64,000 nt of DNA from Ursus arctos (GCF_023065955.2 NW_026622764.1:75695333-75759332); one strand, 5' to 3'; positions 1 through 12,517 are shown, numbered from the stretch's first letter. A program made the numbers and translations. The notes: generated by a model not told the origin, from the sequence alone.

Positions 1-22
1 CACTTTCTCATCAGTATTTTGG

Positions 23-58
23 TTTTTTGTTTTGTTTTGTTTTGTTTTGTTTTGTTTT
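23..58. repeat. (TTTTG)n simple repeat
   Basis: Six or so tandem TTTTG units follow a T run. This is typical of an expanded, reverse-oriented poly-A tail, but no retroelement body is recognisable next to it. Confidence 0.85.
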
Positions 59-1674
59 TAATGACCCTTTGATTTTATTAAGAGTTAACTCTCTCTAGAA
101 GTTACCTTATACCCCCTTTTTTAGAGGAAACTAGTATAGTAGAAAGGATCATTCCAGATTTTATTTTCAAGTGGATTATTGATTGAGATTAAAAACCAAA
201 AATCCATAGGAAAAAAGGGAAAACTTGTTTAGGTAGTAGATCCTTTAATACCTGGCGAGTCCAACTTCCTGTGGTGCTGATAGTCTCTCCAGAGCCTTGA
301 AACAGCCCCCAGAACTTACAAGGATTTTAGACATGAATATTGATATTTATGCTGACATTTATATCCTAAATAGTTAAAATTATGGTTTGCCTTATAATAC
401 TTTTTATCTTTGAAAGGAATGATTTAGCCCTAGGAAAAAGCAGTCACAGTTCTCTTGACATCCTGAAATCCTCAAACCTATATGTCAGCATACTGAAATA
501 CCATTTGTAGATGCTTTTCCTGTAAGTGATACCTCATTATGGCTAAGAGTACACTAGTGGTAAGTTCTTTTAGAGGTGTATGTTAACAATATTGGGAAAG
601 ATAAAAAGATTTACATCCTGTGGTCTAATTTTATTTGACACGCAGTTGTATTTATGACAAGCCCAAACCGTGTCTACTTATATTTTTCTGAAAGACATTT
701 TGTTTTCAGTCACGATTCTAATCATTTTCAGTTTATATAAACATACCCTGGTATTTTTATATAACAGGCACTCTGCAAAGTACTCTGGATATAGAGTAGA
801 TCAGACAGTAATGCTGAATTTATATAGCATCTTTGGGAGTGTGCTTGTGAGTGAATCTTCCAGATGACTAAAATTACCCTTGTAAGTAATTAAACATCCT
901 TTTTGTGCAAGATATGCATTTAAAACAGTTAAACTATGTTACATATTTTCATACATTTTGAACAGAGCATTCCCTACATAATTAGCAGTTTCTCAGTGCC
1001 TGAAGATCATCACCATAAATAGACCTAGAGGCCACTGATTGGTTGTTTAACAGTGATTGTTCCAGACTGTTGCAGCCATGTCTGTTTTATTTGGTTTTTC
1101 TCTCCTATGTCACTGTCAAGCTATTTAGATCTTCCTTCTGCCATTAGTGTACATGAGCCTACCATGTATAACTTAATGTTTTTAGTGTGCTGGGATTTTG
1201 AAACTTAACAACCCAAGTTTATTAGATTGATATATAGGTTAAGAGTAAGTGCTAAATCATGGTATGAGATATCCTGTAGAATCAGCCATGTAGGTTCCAG
1301 TGTCTTAAATTTATGGTGACTATTGTATAAATTAACAAAAGAAAATGTCAGTAGCCAAGATGATCTTTCCACTACAGTATGTCTGCTGTTCTCTTTGATC
1401 CATTTTTTTCATGTACCCCAGAGACCTACACCATGGATCTGGCTGCTCAAAGCTCAGAACTGACTTTAGTATAATTTGCTGTACTGTATGTAGTTCCTTG
1501 TACTCCTGTTTTGTGATCTGGTTCAGCTATCTCCTGCTCTGTGATGCCTTTACTAAGTCTTCCGAGTTAACAAGGCAGTTAATTGGTCCTCTCTCTGCCT
1601 TCTCACAGATTTTTTAATATATATTTCTATTAGAGCATTTGTTAAAATTGTGATGCCATAGTCCTGGTAGCTAA

Positions 1675-2225
1675 CCTAAAGCACTTAGTATGTGCTGGGT
1701 ATTATGTTAAGGACTTTATGTATATTATTTCATTGAGCACTCATTCTTTAAAAAACTCTTTGAATAATTCACAGAGATGAAAAGGTACAACATAGGGAAT
1801 ATGGTCAATAATACTATAATAACTTGTATGGTGACAGATAGTGACTACATTGATCGTGGTAAGCATGAATTAATATATAGAATTGTTGAATCAATATGCT
1901 GTACACCTGAAACTAATATAACATTGTATATTAATTACACTTAACCTTTTTTAATAAATAAAAAATGAAAGACCGTTTGAAGTAGGTACTACTGTTTTCT
2001 CCATTTTCCAAATTAGGGTTAAGTGAAGGAGAAGGGTAATATAACTTGGCCAAGTGATAGAGCTGGGATTTAAATCCAAGCAGTTTGCAGTTTCCACATT
2101 TTTCACACCTGTCAGGTGAAGCACGAGAGGTAACTGGTCCAAGGTCACATATCTAGTAAGTGACAGAACTAGAATTTGAATCTCAGGCAGTTTGACCTCA
2201 GAGGCAGTGTTCTTAATTATTTATC
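1675..2225 (-). repeat. MIR SINE relic(s), antisense, interrupted by an L1 3' end
   Basis: The left part (1675-1777) reads like the antisense MIR text 'tatgtgctgggtattatgtta...tttcattgagc'. The right part resumes at about 1970 with GTAGGTACTACTG and continues through GCCAAGTGATAGAGCTGGGATTTAAA-like text to about 2220. A second antisense MIR-like copy may begin near 2130 (CCAAGGTCACATATCTAGTAAG-like text). The L1 fragment at 1778-1968 sits inside the MIR core. Confidence 0.7.
1778..1968 (+). mobile_element. L1 3'-end fragment
   Basis: The 3' UTR hallmark TGTACACCTGAAACTAATAT occurs at about 1902-1921, followed by an A-rich AATAAATAAAAAATG end. The body upstream is the usual 'atagggaatatggtcaataat' L1 3' text. 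The element is 5' truncated to about 190 bp and inserted into an antisense MIR. Confidence 0.8.
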
Positions 2226-2324
2226 TGCTATCCAACACTCCCCTTTGTAAATTCCTTGAAGGAAGACCTCATAGTATCCATCATATATCTCTAAAACATG
2301 ACACATAAGAGGTTCTTTAAAAAG

Positions 2325-2440
2325 GAGGGCACTTGATGTAATAATGAGCACACAGTGTTACATGCAACTGATGAATCACTGAATTCTACTGAAATTAATA
2401 ATACACTATACGTTAACTAACCTGAAATTAAATTTTAAAA
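2325..2440 (+). mobile_element. Carnivore L1 3'-terminal fragment
   Basis: This is the sense 3' end of carnivore L1 (GGAGGGCACTTGATGTAATA, then ACTGAATTCTACTGAAA and an A-rich end). The same text occurs at the end of the L1 at 28467-29472 and, reversed, at 11171, 26456 and 42487. Only about 115 bp survive. Confidence 0.85.
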
Positions 2441-2824
2441 AGAGATTCTAAAATGTTTGAGAATGAATTAATGAACTTTCACTGCCTGATGTATAACAAT
2501 ACTAATAAGGTAGGATTTGCTCATATATCGTTACTCTCAGATACAACTTTAATATTTTGACCTTCATTATTCCTCCTCATCGTCTCCATCCAGACTGATA
2601 TTCTAACTACCTTACCAAAGTCTACAAGCCACTGTCTTTGCCTTAGTTCAGTTTGTCAAGCCCAGCCTCCCACAGATAGGCCACATACATGCCAAAGTGA
2701 GAAAGAGACTAAAAGAAATGAGTACCTGCAACAATATCAATAACAATAATAACAGTAATAGTTCAAGGAATATGAAAACAGCAGCTAACAGTTTTTTAAA
2801 AGCCCCCTGAAAATTCCTGATTTG

Positions 2825-2951
2825 GGGGCCCCTGGCTGGCTCAGTTGGTAGAACATGCAACTCTTGTTCTCAGGGTTGTAGGTTTGAGCCCCACATTGGG
2901 TGTAGAGATTGCTTAAGCTAAAATCTTTAAAAATAAATAAAGTAAAATAAA
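2825..2951 (+). mobile_element. CAN-type SINE, short old subtype
   Basis: The head GGGGCCCCTGGCTGGCTCAG is followed by a tRNA-like B-box region (GGTTTGAGCCCC) and an A-rich tail with AATAAA units. It lacks the long CT-rich block of younger copies. No clean target duplication is visible. Confidence 0.85.
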
Positions 2952-3329
2952 GCCACCTAAAACAAGGGAGGAAGAGAAAGGAAGGGGAGGTGGGAAAAGA
3001 GAGAGCATGCAAGCATGTGAGTAGGAAAAGCACAGACATGAAAGAAAGGGTTGGGGAGGAAAGGAGTATTGTTAATTCTTGACAATTAAATCTATCCAGT
3101 AAGTCTGAGATTTGATCAAAATGGTTATACAAATGAAGTAAGGCAGGAATAAGCCTTATAGGTAAATAAAATATTAAAAATGGCAAATTAAATGTAACAT
3201 TACGTGTCATATGTTTATACTTCAATAAAAATGGTAAGTTAATCATCTAAATTTATGAAGTAAGCATAAATATATAATGCACATCAATTATACTACTGGT
3301 CTTTTAAAATGTACTTTAAAATTCAACTA

Positions 3330-3425
3330 CTGGGGCACCTCGTTGGCTTGGTCAGAGGAGCATGCAACTCTTGATCTCGGGATCTTGAGTTCAAGCCCCA
3401 TGTTGAGTGTAGATTACTAAAAAAC
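3330..3425 (+). mobile_element. CAN-type SINE, short, with 14-bp TSD
   Basis: A roughly 95-bp SINE starts GGGGCACCTCGTTGGCTTGG and carries the B-box-like GAGTTCAAGCCCC. It is flanked by identical copies of TTAAAATTCAACTA at 3316-3329 and 3426-3439, which fix both ends. Confidence 0.9.
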
Positions 3426-3821
3426 TTAAAATTCAACTATTGTATGATAAAGGTAACCTAAATAAAACTGATTTGTTGGTTCATCAGCTTGGAATTACAA
3501 AAGCTCTAGCAATTAGCTCTAGCTCTAGCTTTAAAACAATATTTTTTCCCTCTACGTAAATTTTATTGTAGCAAAGAAACATATAAGAAATCCTACTTAC
3601 TTTAAGTTTGATTGAATGAGAGCAGTAATACAAATCATTTAGGAAATGGACAAACAGTTAGCCCAGGCCTAAAAGATGGCTAATTCTTATTGTAGTCATT
3701 TTTATTCTCTAGAGTCTAGCTTAAATCCCACTGTTTTCATGAGCTTCCTCAACCATCATTACCCACACTGCTTTCTTTATTTTCCTAATCTATATAATTC
3801 TTAGAGGAGCTAGTATAGGAT

Positions 3822-4050
3822 AGTGAGTGAGACTGGTGTTGTCATACTGCCTATGCTGTCAGCTTACTTGCTGTGTTAATCTAGGCAAGCTGGTAAACCT
3901 TCACAAGCCTTGGTTTCTTCTTTTGTAATATGAGGTTTATAAAGACGATGTCTTTTCTAGGGTTATTGTGAAGGTTGAGTGAGACCATGTATGTAGAGAT
4001 GTTAGCATCTTGCCTTGCATATACTACGTGTTTAACATTAGCTACTCTTG
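3822..4050 (+). repeat. MIR relic, sense
   Basis: The text follows the MIR consensus order: 'tgctgtgttaatctaggcaagc', 'aagccttggtttcttcttttgtaatatgagg', 'agggttattgtgaaggttgagtgagaccatgta', 'agcatcttgccttgcatata'. It is diverged, as expected for an ancient mammal-wide repeat. Confidence 0.8.
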
Positions 4051-4124
4051 TTAGGATTAACTACTGTACTATTGCCACCTTGATTCATATGTATTGTCTC
4101 TTCCTAGAGTGTCCTCAAGTTAGT

Positions 4125-4197
4125 AGATGCCCAGTTAAGTATTTACTTGAAAGATGCCCAGTTAAGTATTTACTTGAAAGTTAAGTATTTACTTTGA
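4125..4197 (+). repeat. 27-bp minisatellite, about 2.7 copies
   Basis: A 27-bp unit beginning AGATGCCCAGTTAAG occupies 4125-4151 and is repeated identically at 4152-4178. A partial third copy, starting inside the unit, runs 4179-4197. Confidence 0.95.
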
Positions 4198-6639
4198 GGA
4201 TGCAGGGAAAGACCAGTAGTAAGAGGTTGTAACTTGGGGGCTTCACTTTATATTTCCATTAGAGAAGTGGATTAGAATCTACGGTGGTGGTGACCTCCAG
4301 GTGATAGCCGGGTACTCAATAAGCGGAGTGTGAGAAATAATAGAAAGGATTAGAAAAAAGAAGGACATTATTAGTGCTGTCATGGGAGTTAAAAGATTTG
4401 GGGGTTGAAGTACAGGTCTGTTTATACCATGAAGTAACAGGAATTAAAGGCCACAATACCAGATTGAATTGTGAGGATGTTGGTAGGGATTGTTAGATGG
4501 TTGTGTATCACACCATCTACTGATAGAGTCATGGTGGTAGGACAAATTTGTTTTGGAGGTCATTTGTTTATAAGTGACCTTCTAAATTCATGACCTGTAG
4601 TTCAGATGACAACTTTAAGCTCAGCAATCAGCCCATGAAAGGGGGTTTTAGTTTTACTACTCTACTTTTTCTTGTTCACTGGAGAGAATATTTAACTAAA
4701 ACTGGGAGGTACAACAACCCAATCAACCATTATTTAAAATGGCACTTCCCAGAATAATTGATTCTTCTCAAGACTCTTCAGAAATGTCATGCTTGTGCAA
4801 GTTATAGACCTACAGGCATATGGAAAATGGTAACAATGAGATAGGGAGTTTTTTAGGGTCTAAATCTCCTAGAAGAAAAAAAATAAGATTTCTTTGAAAA
4901 TAGTTTTCATGTCTTGCTATAAAAGAGTGGGAGGTTTGTATTTTTACTTCTTGTAGAAATTCATTTTCAATATACCAGGAAAGAGTAGGACTGCTGCAAG
5001 ATGGAGGACAACATGAAAACCAAGAGAGGCAGAGTTAACAACAGTCTGTCCTGTTATGAGACCATTTGAGGAGGAGAATAAATAAGTAATTGACTCCTTT
5101 TAGTTGGTTGAAATTTGAAGCATTTGTTTATTTACACAAAAAGGATTGAATTGGGTAAAAAGGTACTCTTTTAATTAGTCAAGAACAACTTAGATATTAG
5201 GAAGTATAAAGAGAGACAGTGTTTTTTTAAGGATTTGGAAATATACTGTATTTCCGTGTAGATTAGTTACTTTTGTTAATCGCTTAGTAGACTATATATT
5301 AATTTTAGTATAATAAATAGAATTGTTCTTTAAGCTAATAATGTATATGCCCTCACTCAACTTCTTCAGTTCTTCTAATACACTGTATTCTCTCTCATAT
5401 CTAGGACTTTGACAGTGCTGTGACATTTGCTGAGAAGACTCACCCACACTCCCTTCCCTATCTCATTTATATACATTCTATAATTTTACTGCCAAAGCAC
5501 TTAGTGTGTTCTGGTAGAAATTAATGTTTGTCTTGTTTACCGCTATTTTCCTACATACACTCAGTATCAATTTGTTAAATATAATAATAACGTATCTGTT
5601 ACTGTATCTGCCTTATATATAAAATGTTCAGAGTATTAATAAAATTCAATTTTCTGATTATTATGATAAGAATATGGACTCATGTAATTCAAACATGCCT
5701 CTTGAGTCCTTTTTATAGTAGTAATTTAAGGGGAAAGAAAAGGAAAGACACAAATAGACAAGTTCTGAAGAAGATAGGGGTTCAGATCATCCAGTATTGA
5801 GTATTCTGTATATGTCCAGTATTCTGGTATGCACTGTGTAGAACACAAAAGAGGTATAAAACTAGCTGCTTAAGGAAAGCAGTTGTCAAAATAAGGAGAG
5901 AGAATTAATACTAGACAGAAAACTGAGATCAGCCAAAAAGGAGCTGTTAACTTTGAATTTTGTTGGCTTTGAATTTTCAGAGGTTTAAGCAACTGGAATT
6001 CACATTTTTCTCCCATTTCAATTCTAGTCAGTGAACGTCATTGTGAGCCAGTGTAAATAATAGGGTCAGTAGCAGTAAGTGTGAAAAGGAAGTAATGTGT
6101 CCAGGAAGGATGTTGTGGTCCAGGTCAGAGCAGTGCTTTAAGGAAAGCAATCCAAGGTGAGAGTATGCTTCTGGATTTCACAGATAATACTTGTGTTCTG
6201 TGTCAAGATTGCTGTATTGGCATTGATGCTCCTTCCAGTTTGCCTAGGATACAGTACCCAGCCATGGATAGGAGTTAAGGGATTGAAACACTTTGAGTTG
6301 GACAACCCTGGTTTTTTATCCTGGCTGTACCATTTCCTTTAGTTGTCTATCTACCCTAGTATCTGTTGTTCAGTTATTGTGAGGACTAACTAATTCATGT
6401 AGGGTGCTTTATTAGTATAGTCCCTAGCATATATTAAGTGTTCAACAAAAGATTAGCAATAAAGATTTCAATATTGTCTCTATCAGCATTGAGTCAAGGT
6501 CCAGGTGCCATTACCTGAGATATCCAGACTCTTACACTGACAGTATTTTACCAATTCTTGTCCTTTTAGCACTCGTCACCCATGATGTAAATATGTTTCT
6601 GAAAGCAGAGCTATTTATCAGACAGGATATACTTTATCT

Positions 6640-7115
6640 TTGTGAGAAAGCACAACTTTACTTGATCTCTTGCCTCTACCTTTCTCTCTGATCTTACCTT
6701 CTGCCACACTGTTCCTTGAACACACCAGGCTTACCTAGGAACACACACACATACACACACACACACACACAGAGGAATCTCATGGTCTTTGATCTTACTT
6801 TATCTTTTGCTTTGGATCCTCTTCCTCCAGAGAACCCCATGGCTCCCTAACTGTAACTCATTTAGTCTCTTTAAATGTCATCTCTTTAGGAAGGTCTCCC
6901 CTGAGTATCCTATCTAAAATACTATTCTTATCCTGCTTACTGTTTCTTTGTGGCACTTCTCATTATCTCGCCTTATTTTCTACATGTATTCATTAATTGT
7001 CATTTTCCCACTCTGGAATGGAAGTTCCTTCAAGTTAGTATCATTCACTGTTTTAGCTTCATGCTTGAAAGAGTGGCAGGTAGACAATCAAGTAAATATT
7101 TATTAAGTGAATGAT
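6640..7115 (+). repeat. LINE L2 3' region, sense
   Basis: Recognisable L2 order: 'ttctgccacactgttccttgaacacaccagg', 'tcatctctttaggaaggtctcccctga', 'ctatctaaaata', 'cactctggaatggaagttccttc', ending 'agtaaatatttattaagtgaatga'. A CA repeat lies inside it. Confidence 0.75.
6741..6771. repeat. (AC)n microsatellite
   Basis: A 31-bp AC tract with one T interruption lies within the L2 relic. Confidence 0.95.
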
Positions 7116-7239
7116 TTAAAAATTTGGAGATTGTTAGACCTAAACACTAAAACTACTCTGTTAAGATTATTCTAGAAGTAGCTAAGTTGGGGAATCATAC
7201 CAAAAAAAAGTCTTAAATTGCAATTTCTTTTTCTTTTAG

Positions 7240-7384
7240 GAAAATGTTGACTCTGGAGAGATGGGAGAAAAATTGTCCCTTCGTAAACAGCGCTTCATGC
7301 AGTTTTCTTCACTGGAACATGAAGGAGAATATTATATGACACCACGAGACTTCCTCTTTTCAGTAATGTTTGACCAAATGGAAC
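7240..7384 (+). CDS. MICU2: MICU2 internal coding exon, N-terminal lobe
   Basis: MICU2 pairs with MICU1 in the mitochondrial intermembrane space and gates the calcium uniporter MCU. This 145-nt exon begins after a pyrimidine-rich acceptor (TTTCTTTTTCTTTTAG, AG at 7238-7239) and ends at the donor C|GTAAGT. It is open in phase 0 and leaves one base over. The translation contains SLRKQRFMQFSSLEHEGEYY and then MTPRDFLFSVMFDQME, which match remembered human MICU2 almost exactly (human has E where this has D in MFDQ). The paralogue MICU3 reads differently here (LRERRFRLFASIECEGQ), and MICU1 is more distant. This segment precedes the calcium-binding EF hands. The first roughly ten residues (from ENVDSGEM) align less well to my memory of human, so the exact exon number is not assigned. 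Confidence 0.93.
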
Positions 7385-8630
7385 GTAAGTTGTTTTGGGG
7401 GGGGGGTGTTTAAGTTTTTTTAAAAACTCAAAGATTAAAGCTGAAAAACTTCTATTTTTCAGAATTGGTAATAGCTTTTCTTCATTTTAACTATAATTCT
7501 TTGTACCATGCATTTGTTTATTATTTAAACTTTGCAGTCTTCATGACACAAATGTAGTTAAACTTTTTTATGTACTTATCTAAGAAATAGTTGTTTTGTT
7601 TATGGGTTTTTCTAAAGAGCCAAAGGAAAAACAGGTAAGTTTTTAATGTCACTAAATATGTTAGTAGAATAATTAATTTATCTAGGATACTAGTTTTTGG
7701 TAGTATTGATGTTTTAAATTAGGCAAAGAATGAAACCAGATTAGAGCAATTGGGGGAAAAAGAAAACCAAAAATACAATGAGAAGCAAAAATCCAAAAGC
7801 TATAATTATGTAATTTTATTTCATAAACCATCAACTTTTAATTATTCCAAATGATGTTAGAAGTTCTTAGTTGTATTACCTAAACTAGTCCCTTTTACTT
7901 TGCAGAGAATAAATATGGCCCTATCCCCTGTGCCCTCTTATAAAAATGTTCTCTGAAAACTTGACTTCCTGACACCTGTAGGGGTGCTGGAAGTACTGCC
8001 CTGTAGGTAGCTATAGTGGGACAGCTGATATGGGCTAGGCCCAAGTGAGCAGTAACAAGTGTAAATTGAGTTGAAAAAGACTGTGAAGACTTGGGAAGGC
8101 ATTTTCAATATTGAGAGATGACTTGAATAAAAACAAAATGAATGATTATGGCATGCTCTACACAGTAAGTTCACCAATCACTGAAACCAAAGAATTGTGT
8201 TAGGGAGTAGTAACAGATCAAATTGAAAAACAGATAAGGGTCGTATTGTACAGGTCATTTCAGTAACCCTATGCAACCATCAGAGACTTGTATATTGGTT
8301 AGAGATGAGTGGACATCATTTTGACCAGTGAGGGAGCAGTGAAGGTTTATGAGCAGAAAAATAAATATAGGTTATTCTGGTACCTCTTCTTTGGAGGGAA
8401 GTTTTGCACTATGTATCAAAACCCTTAAAACATGTACTTACTTTGTGCAGTAAATTCACTTCTAGAAAACTGATTAGTCTAAATAACTGGAGAGATCAAA
8501 AAGATTTTTTTAAGGTAGTTTACTTTCCAACGTGTAAAGAACTTGAACATCGTCACTCCTGTCCTCACAGCAAGAAGAAAGCTGAAAAACTGAAACTCTT
8601 CTTAGATCCATCAGAGAATTGAGACCACAA

Positions 8631-10160
8631 GGCAAAGGAACATGGAAAGTAGAGACGGGCAGATACGGAGAAGCAGAGCTTACCCAGAGCAGAAACTATC
8701 CAGAAACCACCGCTGCAGCCAGCATCTGATGGGAATATTTAAATAGTGATTTGGCTGATTACTAGAACCTGAAATGGGCTAGCTTGAGAGACAAAAACTT
8801 GTGAAGACCCAGCCGTGACGGTCTCCTGTACTTTTGTGGGTTTTACCGAGCGGAGCCCCACCAGGTTCTCACAGTGAAGATCCGAGAAAAATCTTCCCTC
8901 AGGGGTAGGAGGAAAGTAATCATTTTGAAATACTTCCAGAGCATTCTGTTCTCCTTAGTTCTGCACAGACAGGAAATTTTACCAAAGTCTGACCAACCTA
9001 GGGGAATGGAAATACCCAACTCTGGCCCCCTCTAGCCTTCCTGTGTTACTTATGGAGGAAAACAGAAAACTGAAAGCACTTGTGAGGATCACAACCCTGG
9101 GATACAGGCTCACTAACAGACTGAGACCTAATCATGAGATTATAAAACACTTCTCCTCCCCCCCCATACCTCACCACACATCAGGAAGGCTCCTGTCTAA
9201 TGGGGATACAACAAAAAGAACTGCACCTCTCAGACCTTATATATGAAGGAGTCTCTAGGGAAGTGAAAGCCGAGGAGACAAAAACAAGGACACAAGAGGA
9301 AATGTTTAAAAGCCTCTGACACATATAATTATAGCAGACAATAAACACAGATAAATATAGAACCTCACACTTAAAACCTATCTCCTTTAAGTAACTTTAC
9401 CTAATAGATCTTACCTGGCTTTCAGAAAACTCAGTTGACATGCTAAAAGGCAAAAGGCAGTCTGAAGAGACAAAGCAAGCATCGGAACCAGATCCAAATA
9501 TAGCAAAGATTTTGGAATTAGCAGACCAGAATTTAAAATAACCATGATTAATATAAGTAAGTGCTTTAATAGAAAACGTATACAAAATAAATTAACAGGT
9601 AACATAAACAGAGATGGGGAAACTCTTAGAATCAAATAGAAATGCTAGAAGTAAAAAACACTATAATAGAAATGAAGAATGCCTTTGATGGGCTCATTAG
9701 AATAATGCCCTGGGCCAAGGAAATAATCAGTGAGCTTGAAGACATGTCAATTGAGATTTCTCAAACTGCAAAGAAGAAAGGCTAGAAAAAACAGTGTCCA
9801 AAAAGTGTGGGACAATTCAAAAATTATAACATACACGTAATGGCAATACCAGAAGAAGAAAGAACAGAAGAAATATTCAAAGTTTTTAACAGCTGAGAAA
9901 TTTCCAAAATTATTGATGAACACCAAACCACAAATTCAGGAAGCTCACGGAATTCTAAGCAGGACAAATATTTTTTTAAAAAAAACCTATACCTAGGCAT
10001 ATCATTCAAACTATAGAAAATCAAAGACAAAGGGAAAATCTTAGCAGAAGTCAGAAGGGGAAAAGACCTTACCTAAAGGGAAACAAGGTTAAGAATTATA
10101 TACCTCTTTTCTGAAACCATGCAAGCAAGAAGAGAGTGGAGTAAAATATTTAAAATTTTG
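8631..10160 (+). mobile_element. Old L1, 5' UTR and ORF1 part, left half of a split element
   Basis: From about 9400 the text is an old L1 ORF1 region in sense orientation, ending in a GCAAGAAGAGAGTGGAGTAAAATATTTAAAATTTTG context at 10160. The same ORF1 text resumes at 18656 (GAAAGAAAAAATCCACC...CTGTATCCAGTGAAG). The 8631-9300 part is a GC-richer leader that I take as its 5' UTR, with less certainty. All frames are broken by stops. Confidence 0.7.
10151..10160. repeat. Left target-site duplication of the + strand L1
   Basis: TAAAATTTTG here is repeated exactly at 18646-18655. It flanks the younger + L1 and marks where the old L1 was cut. Confidence 0.75.
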
Positions 10161-11170
10161 GAATGGGGGAGAAGTTAAGATGGCAGAGTAGTAGGGGGAC
10201 CCTGGGCACAGCTAGATCAACATAAATCATTTTGAACAACTAAGAAATTGATCTGAGGAAAGAAAACGGTCTGCACAACTGGAGGGAGAGAACGTGACAG
10301 ATGTGAGCTTCAGAGAGTGAATCGAGAGGGAGAAAAGCCACAGTACTGTGGAGTGGTCGGAACCCTTTTCCTAGCACAGAGTCAGGGATGGAGGGAGAGT
10401 GGCATGAAGGGTTGGAGCAAGGCTCAGTGGTGTAGGGAAGAAAATGTTCCCCTTCCTGGAGTGCATTTGGAAGAGGGTATTTTGCCTTTCCAAGGACAAA
10501 AACCCATGAGGTGGTATTGAACCACCATTTAACAGCAGGGGACAGAGGCTCCTGCAGACCACAGATAACCTGGTTGCAGCTTTTTGCTGTGTTTCAGCAT
10601 AGACTCTGGGCACTCATGCAGGCGTGCAGCTGCTTTTCTGGGGCAGAAAGGTGCCAGGTGCCAGGTGCAGCGCTGAGAGGCTCTCCTTCAGTGGAAGGGA
10701 GCGGGTCCACATGCCGCCAGGTACTTTAAGACTTGTTATTTTGAATCCCAGCTGCCAGCCAGAGGTAAAACACTGGAGAATTAGCCTTGGGCAGACCAAC
10801 AGCCAGGCACGGATAGGCTCAAGGCAGGCAGGGTGCTGATGAAAGCCTGGGACACAGAAGAGATTGTTCATTTTTCTGTGAGGGCCTCCTGAACAGCAGC
10901 AACCTCGAGTTTCCTTCCCCCTGTTGAGACGGCAAGTTGACACCATTCCGCCCGCCCCCCGCCACCATGCCCACCAGCACAGACTTCAGACAGAAACAAC
11001 GCCTGGAGTCACTTACACTAGACTCTGTACCCATCTCCTCGATGAAATGGCAAGTCTGACTGAGCCCGTGCAGCAGGCCTCTCCCTCCAAAGTCCAACAC
11101 AGGCCCTCCCATGCATCAAGGCTACTGACTGTAGAGTGCTCCAGAGCGTCAGCTTCAGTTCAGTCCCACC
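10161..11170 (+). mobile_element. Younger L1, 5' UTR, left part
   Basis: The element starts with GGGGGAGAAGTTAAGATGGCAG-like text, the L1 5' end. It parallels the 5' UTR of the + L1 at 48368 ('gtagtaggggaccc', 'tcattttgaacaac', 'atttggaagagg', 'caccatgcccaccagcac'). It is interrupted at about 11170 by the - strand L1 and resumes near 17113. The open frames across this GC-rich leader on both strands are not genes. Confidence 0.85.
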
Positions 11171-11493
11171 CATTATTTTTTAATTTTTGTTTTAATTTTT
11201 TAATTTTCATATATATATAATTTTTTTATTATTATGATTTGTGAGTCACCATACAGTACATCATTAGCTTTTGATGTAGTGATCGATGATTCATTGTTTG
11301 TGTATAACACCCAGTGCTCCATGTAATACATGCCCTCCTTAATACCCATCACCGGGCTTACCCATCCCCCCTCAACACTCCCCTCTAAAACCCTCAGTTT
11401 GTTTCCCAGAGTCCATAGTCTCTCATGGTTCGTCTCCCCCTCTGTTTCCAACCCTTCATTTTTCCCTTCCTTCTCCTGATGATCCCCTGTTCC

Positions 11494-11931
11494 CTATGTT
11501 CCACAAATAAGTGAAACCATATGATAATTATCTTTCTCAGCTTGACTTATTTCACTTAGCATAATCCCCTCCAGTTCCAGCCATGTCAGTGCAAATGGTG
11601 GGTATTCATCCTTTCTGATGGCTGAGTAATATTCCATTGTAGATATGAACTGCATCTTCTTTATCCATTCATCTCTTGAAGGGCATCTCGGCTCCTTGCA
11701 CAGTTTGGCTATTGTGGACATTGCTGCTATGAACATTGCGGTGCATGTGCCCCTTCTTTTCACTACGTCTGTATCTTTGGGGTAAATACCCAGTAGTGCA
11801 ATTGCTGGGTCATAGGGTAGCTCTGTTTTTAACTTCTTGAGGAACCTCCACACTGTTTTCCAAAGTGGTGTACCAACTTGCATTCTCACCAACAGTGTAA
11901 GAGGGTTCCCCTTTCTCCACATTCTCTCCAA
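11494..11931 (-). pseudogene. L1 ORF2 C-terminal fragment
   Basis: A 145-residue open piece of ORF2p. It includes [20 protein letters not shown], then PRCPSRDEWIKKM and STMEYYSAIRKDE, the conserved cysteine-rich C-terminal region of L1 ORF2. It belongs to the antisense L1 at 11171-17112. Frame continuity with upstream ORF2 is broken. Confidence 0.9.
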
Positions 11932-12517
11932 TATTTGTTGTTTCTTGCCTTGCCAATTTTTGCCATTCTAACTGGTGTAAGGTGGCATCTCACTGTGGTT
12001 TTGATTTGAATTTCCCTGATGGCTAATGATGTTGAACATTTTTTCGTGTGTCTGTTAGCTGTTCATATATCTTCATTAGAAAAGTGTCTGTTCATATGTT
12101 CTGCCCATTTTTTTATTTGATTATTTGTTTTTTGGGTGTTGAGTTTGAGAAGTCTTTATAGATCTTGGATACCAGCCCTTTATCTGAAGTGTCATTTGCA
12201 AATATCTTCTCCTATTCTGTGGGTTGCCTGTTTGTTTTGTTGACTGTTTCCTTTGCTGTGCAGAAGCTTTTAAGCTTGATGAAGTCCCAAAAGTTCATTT
12301 TTGCTTTGTTTCCCTTGCCTTTGGAGACATGTCATGAAAGAGGTTGCTGTGGCCGATGTCAGAGAGGTTACTGCCGATGTTCTCCTCTATGATTTTGATG
12401 GATTCCTGTCTCACATCAAGGTCTTTCATCCATTTAGAGTTTATCTTTGTGTATGGTCTGAGAGAATGGTCGAGTTTCATTCCTCTGTATATAGTTGTCC
12501 AATTTTCCCAGCACCAT

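Larger units (their letters stand above)
1..7239 (+). other. MICU2: End of an upstream MICU2 intron
   Basis: This stretch runs to the acceptor of the first exon in the window. It holds MIR, L2, L1 and SINE relics listed separately. Apart from the TTTTG repeat, the parts 1-1674, 2441-2824, 2953-3315, 3440-3820 and 4200-6640 show no exon, RNA gene or repeat I can name with confidence. An L2-like patch near 5385-5530 is too weak to call. The short open frames here are AT-rich and have no recognisable family. Confidence 0.75.

Noticed and set aside
2785..3246. 153-codon open frame on the - strand
   Set aside because: It is a hydrophobic, low-complexity product of AT-rich intron sequence and its 3' end runs through a SINE. 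No family or conserved motif is visible.
10317..11220. Cluster of open frames on both strands that might look like a gene-dense patch
   Set aside because: All lie in the GC-rich 5' UTR of an L1. The homologous L1 leader at 48500-49640 shows the same kind of chance frames.
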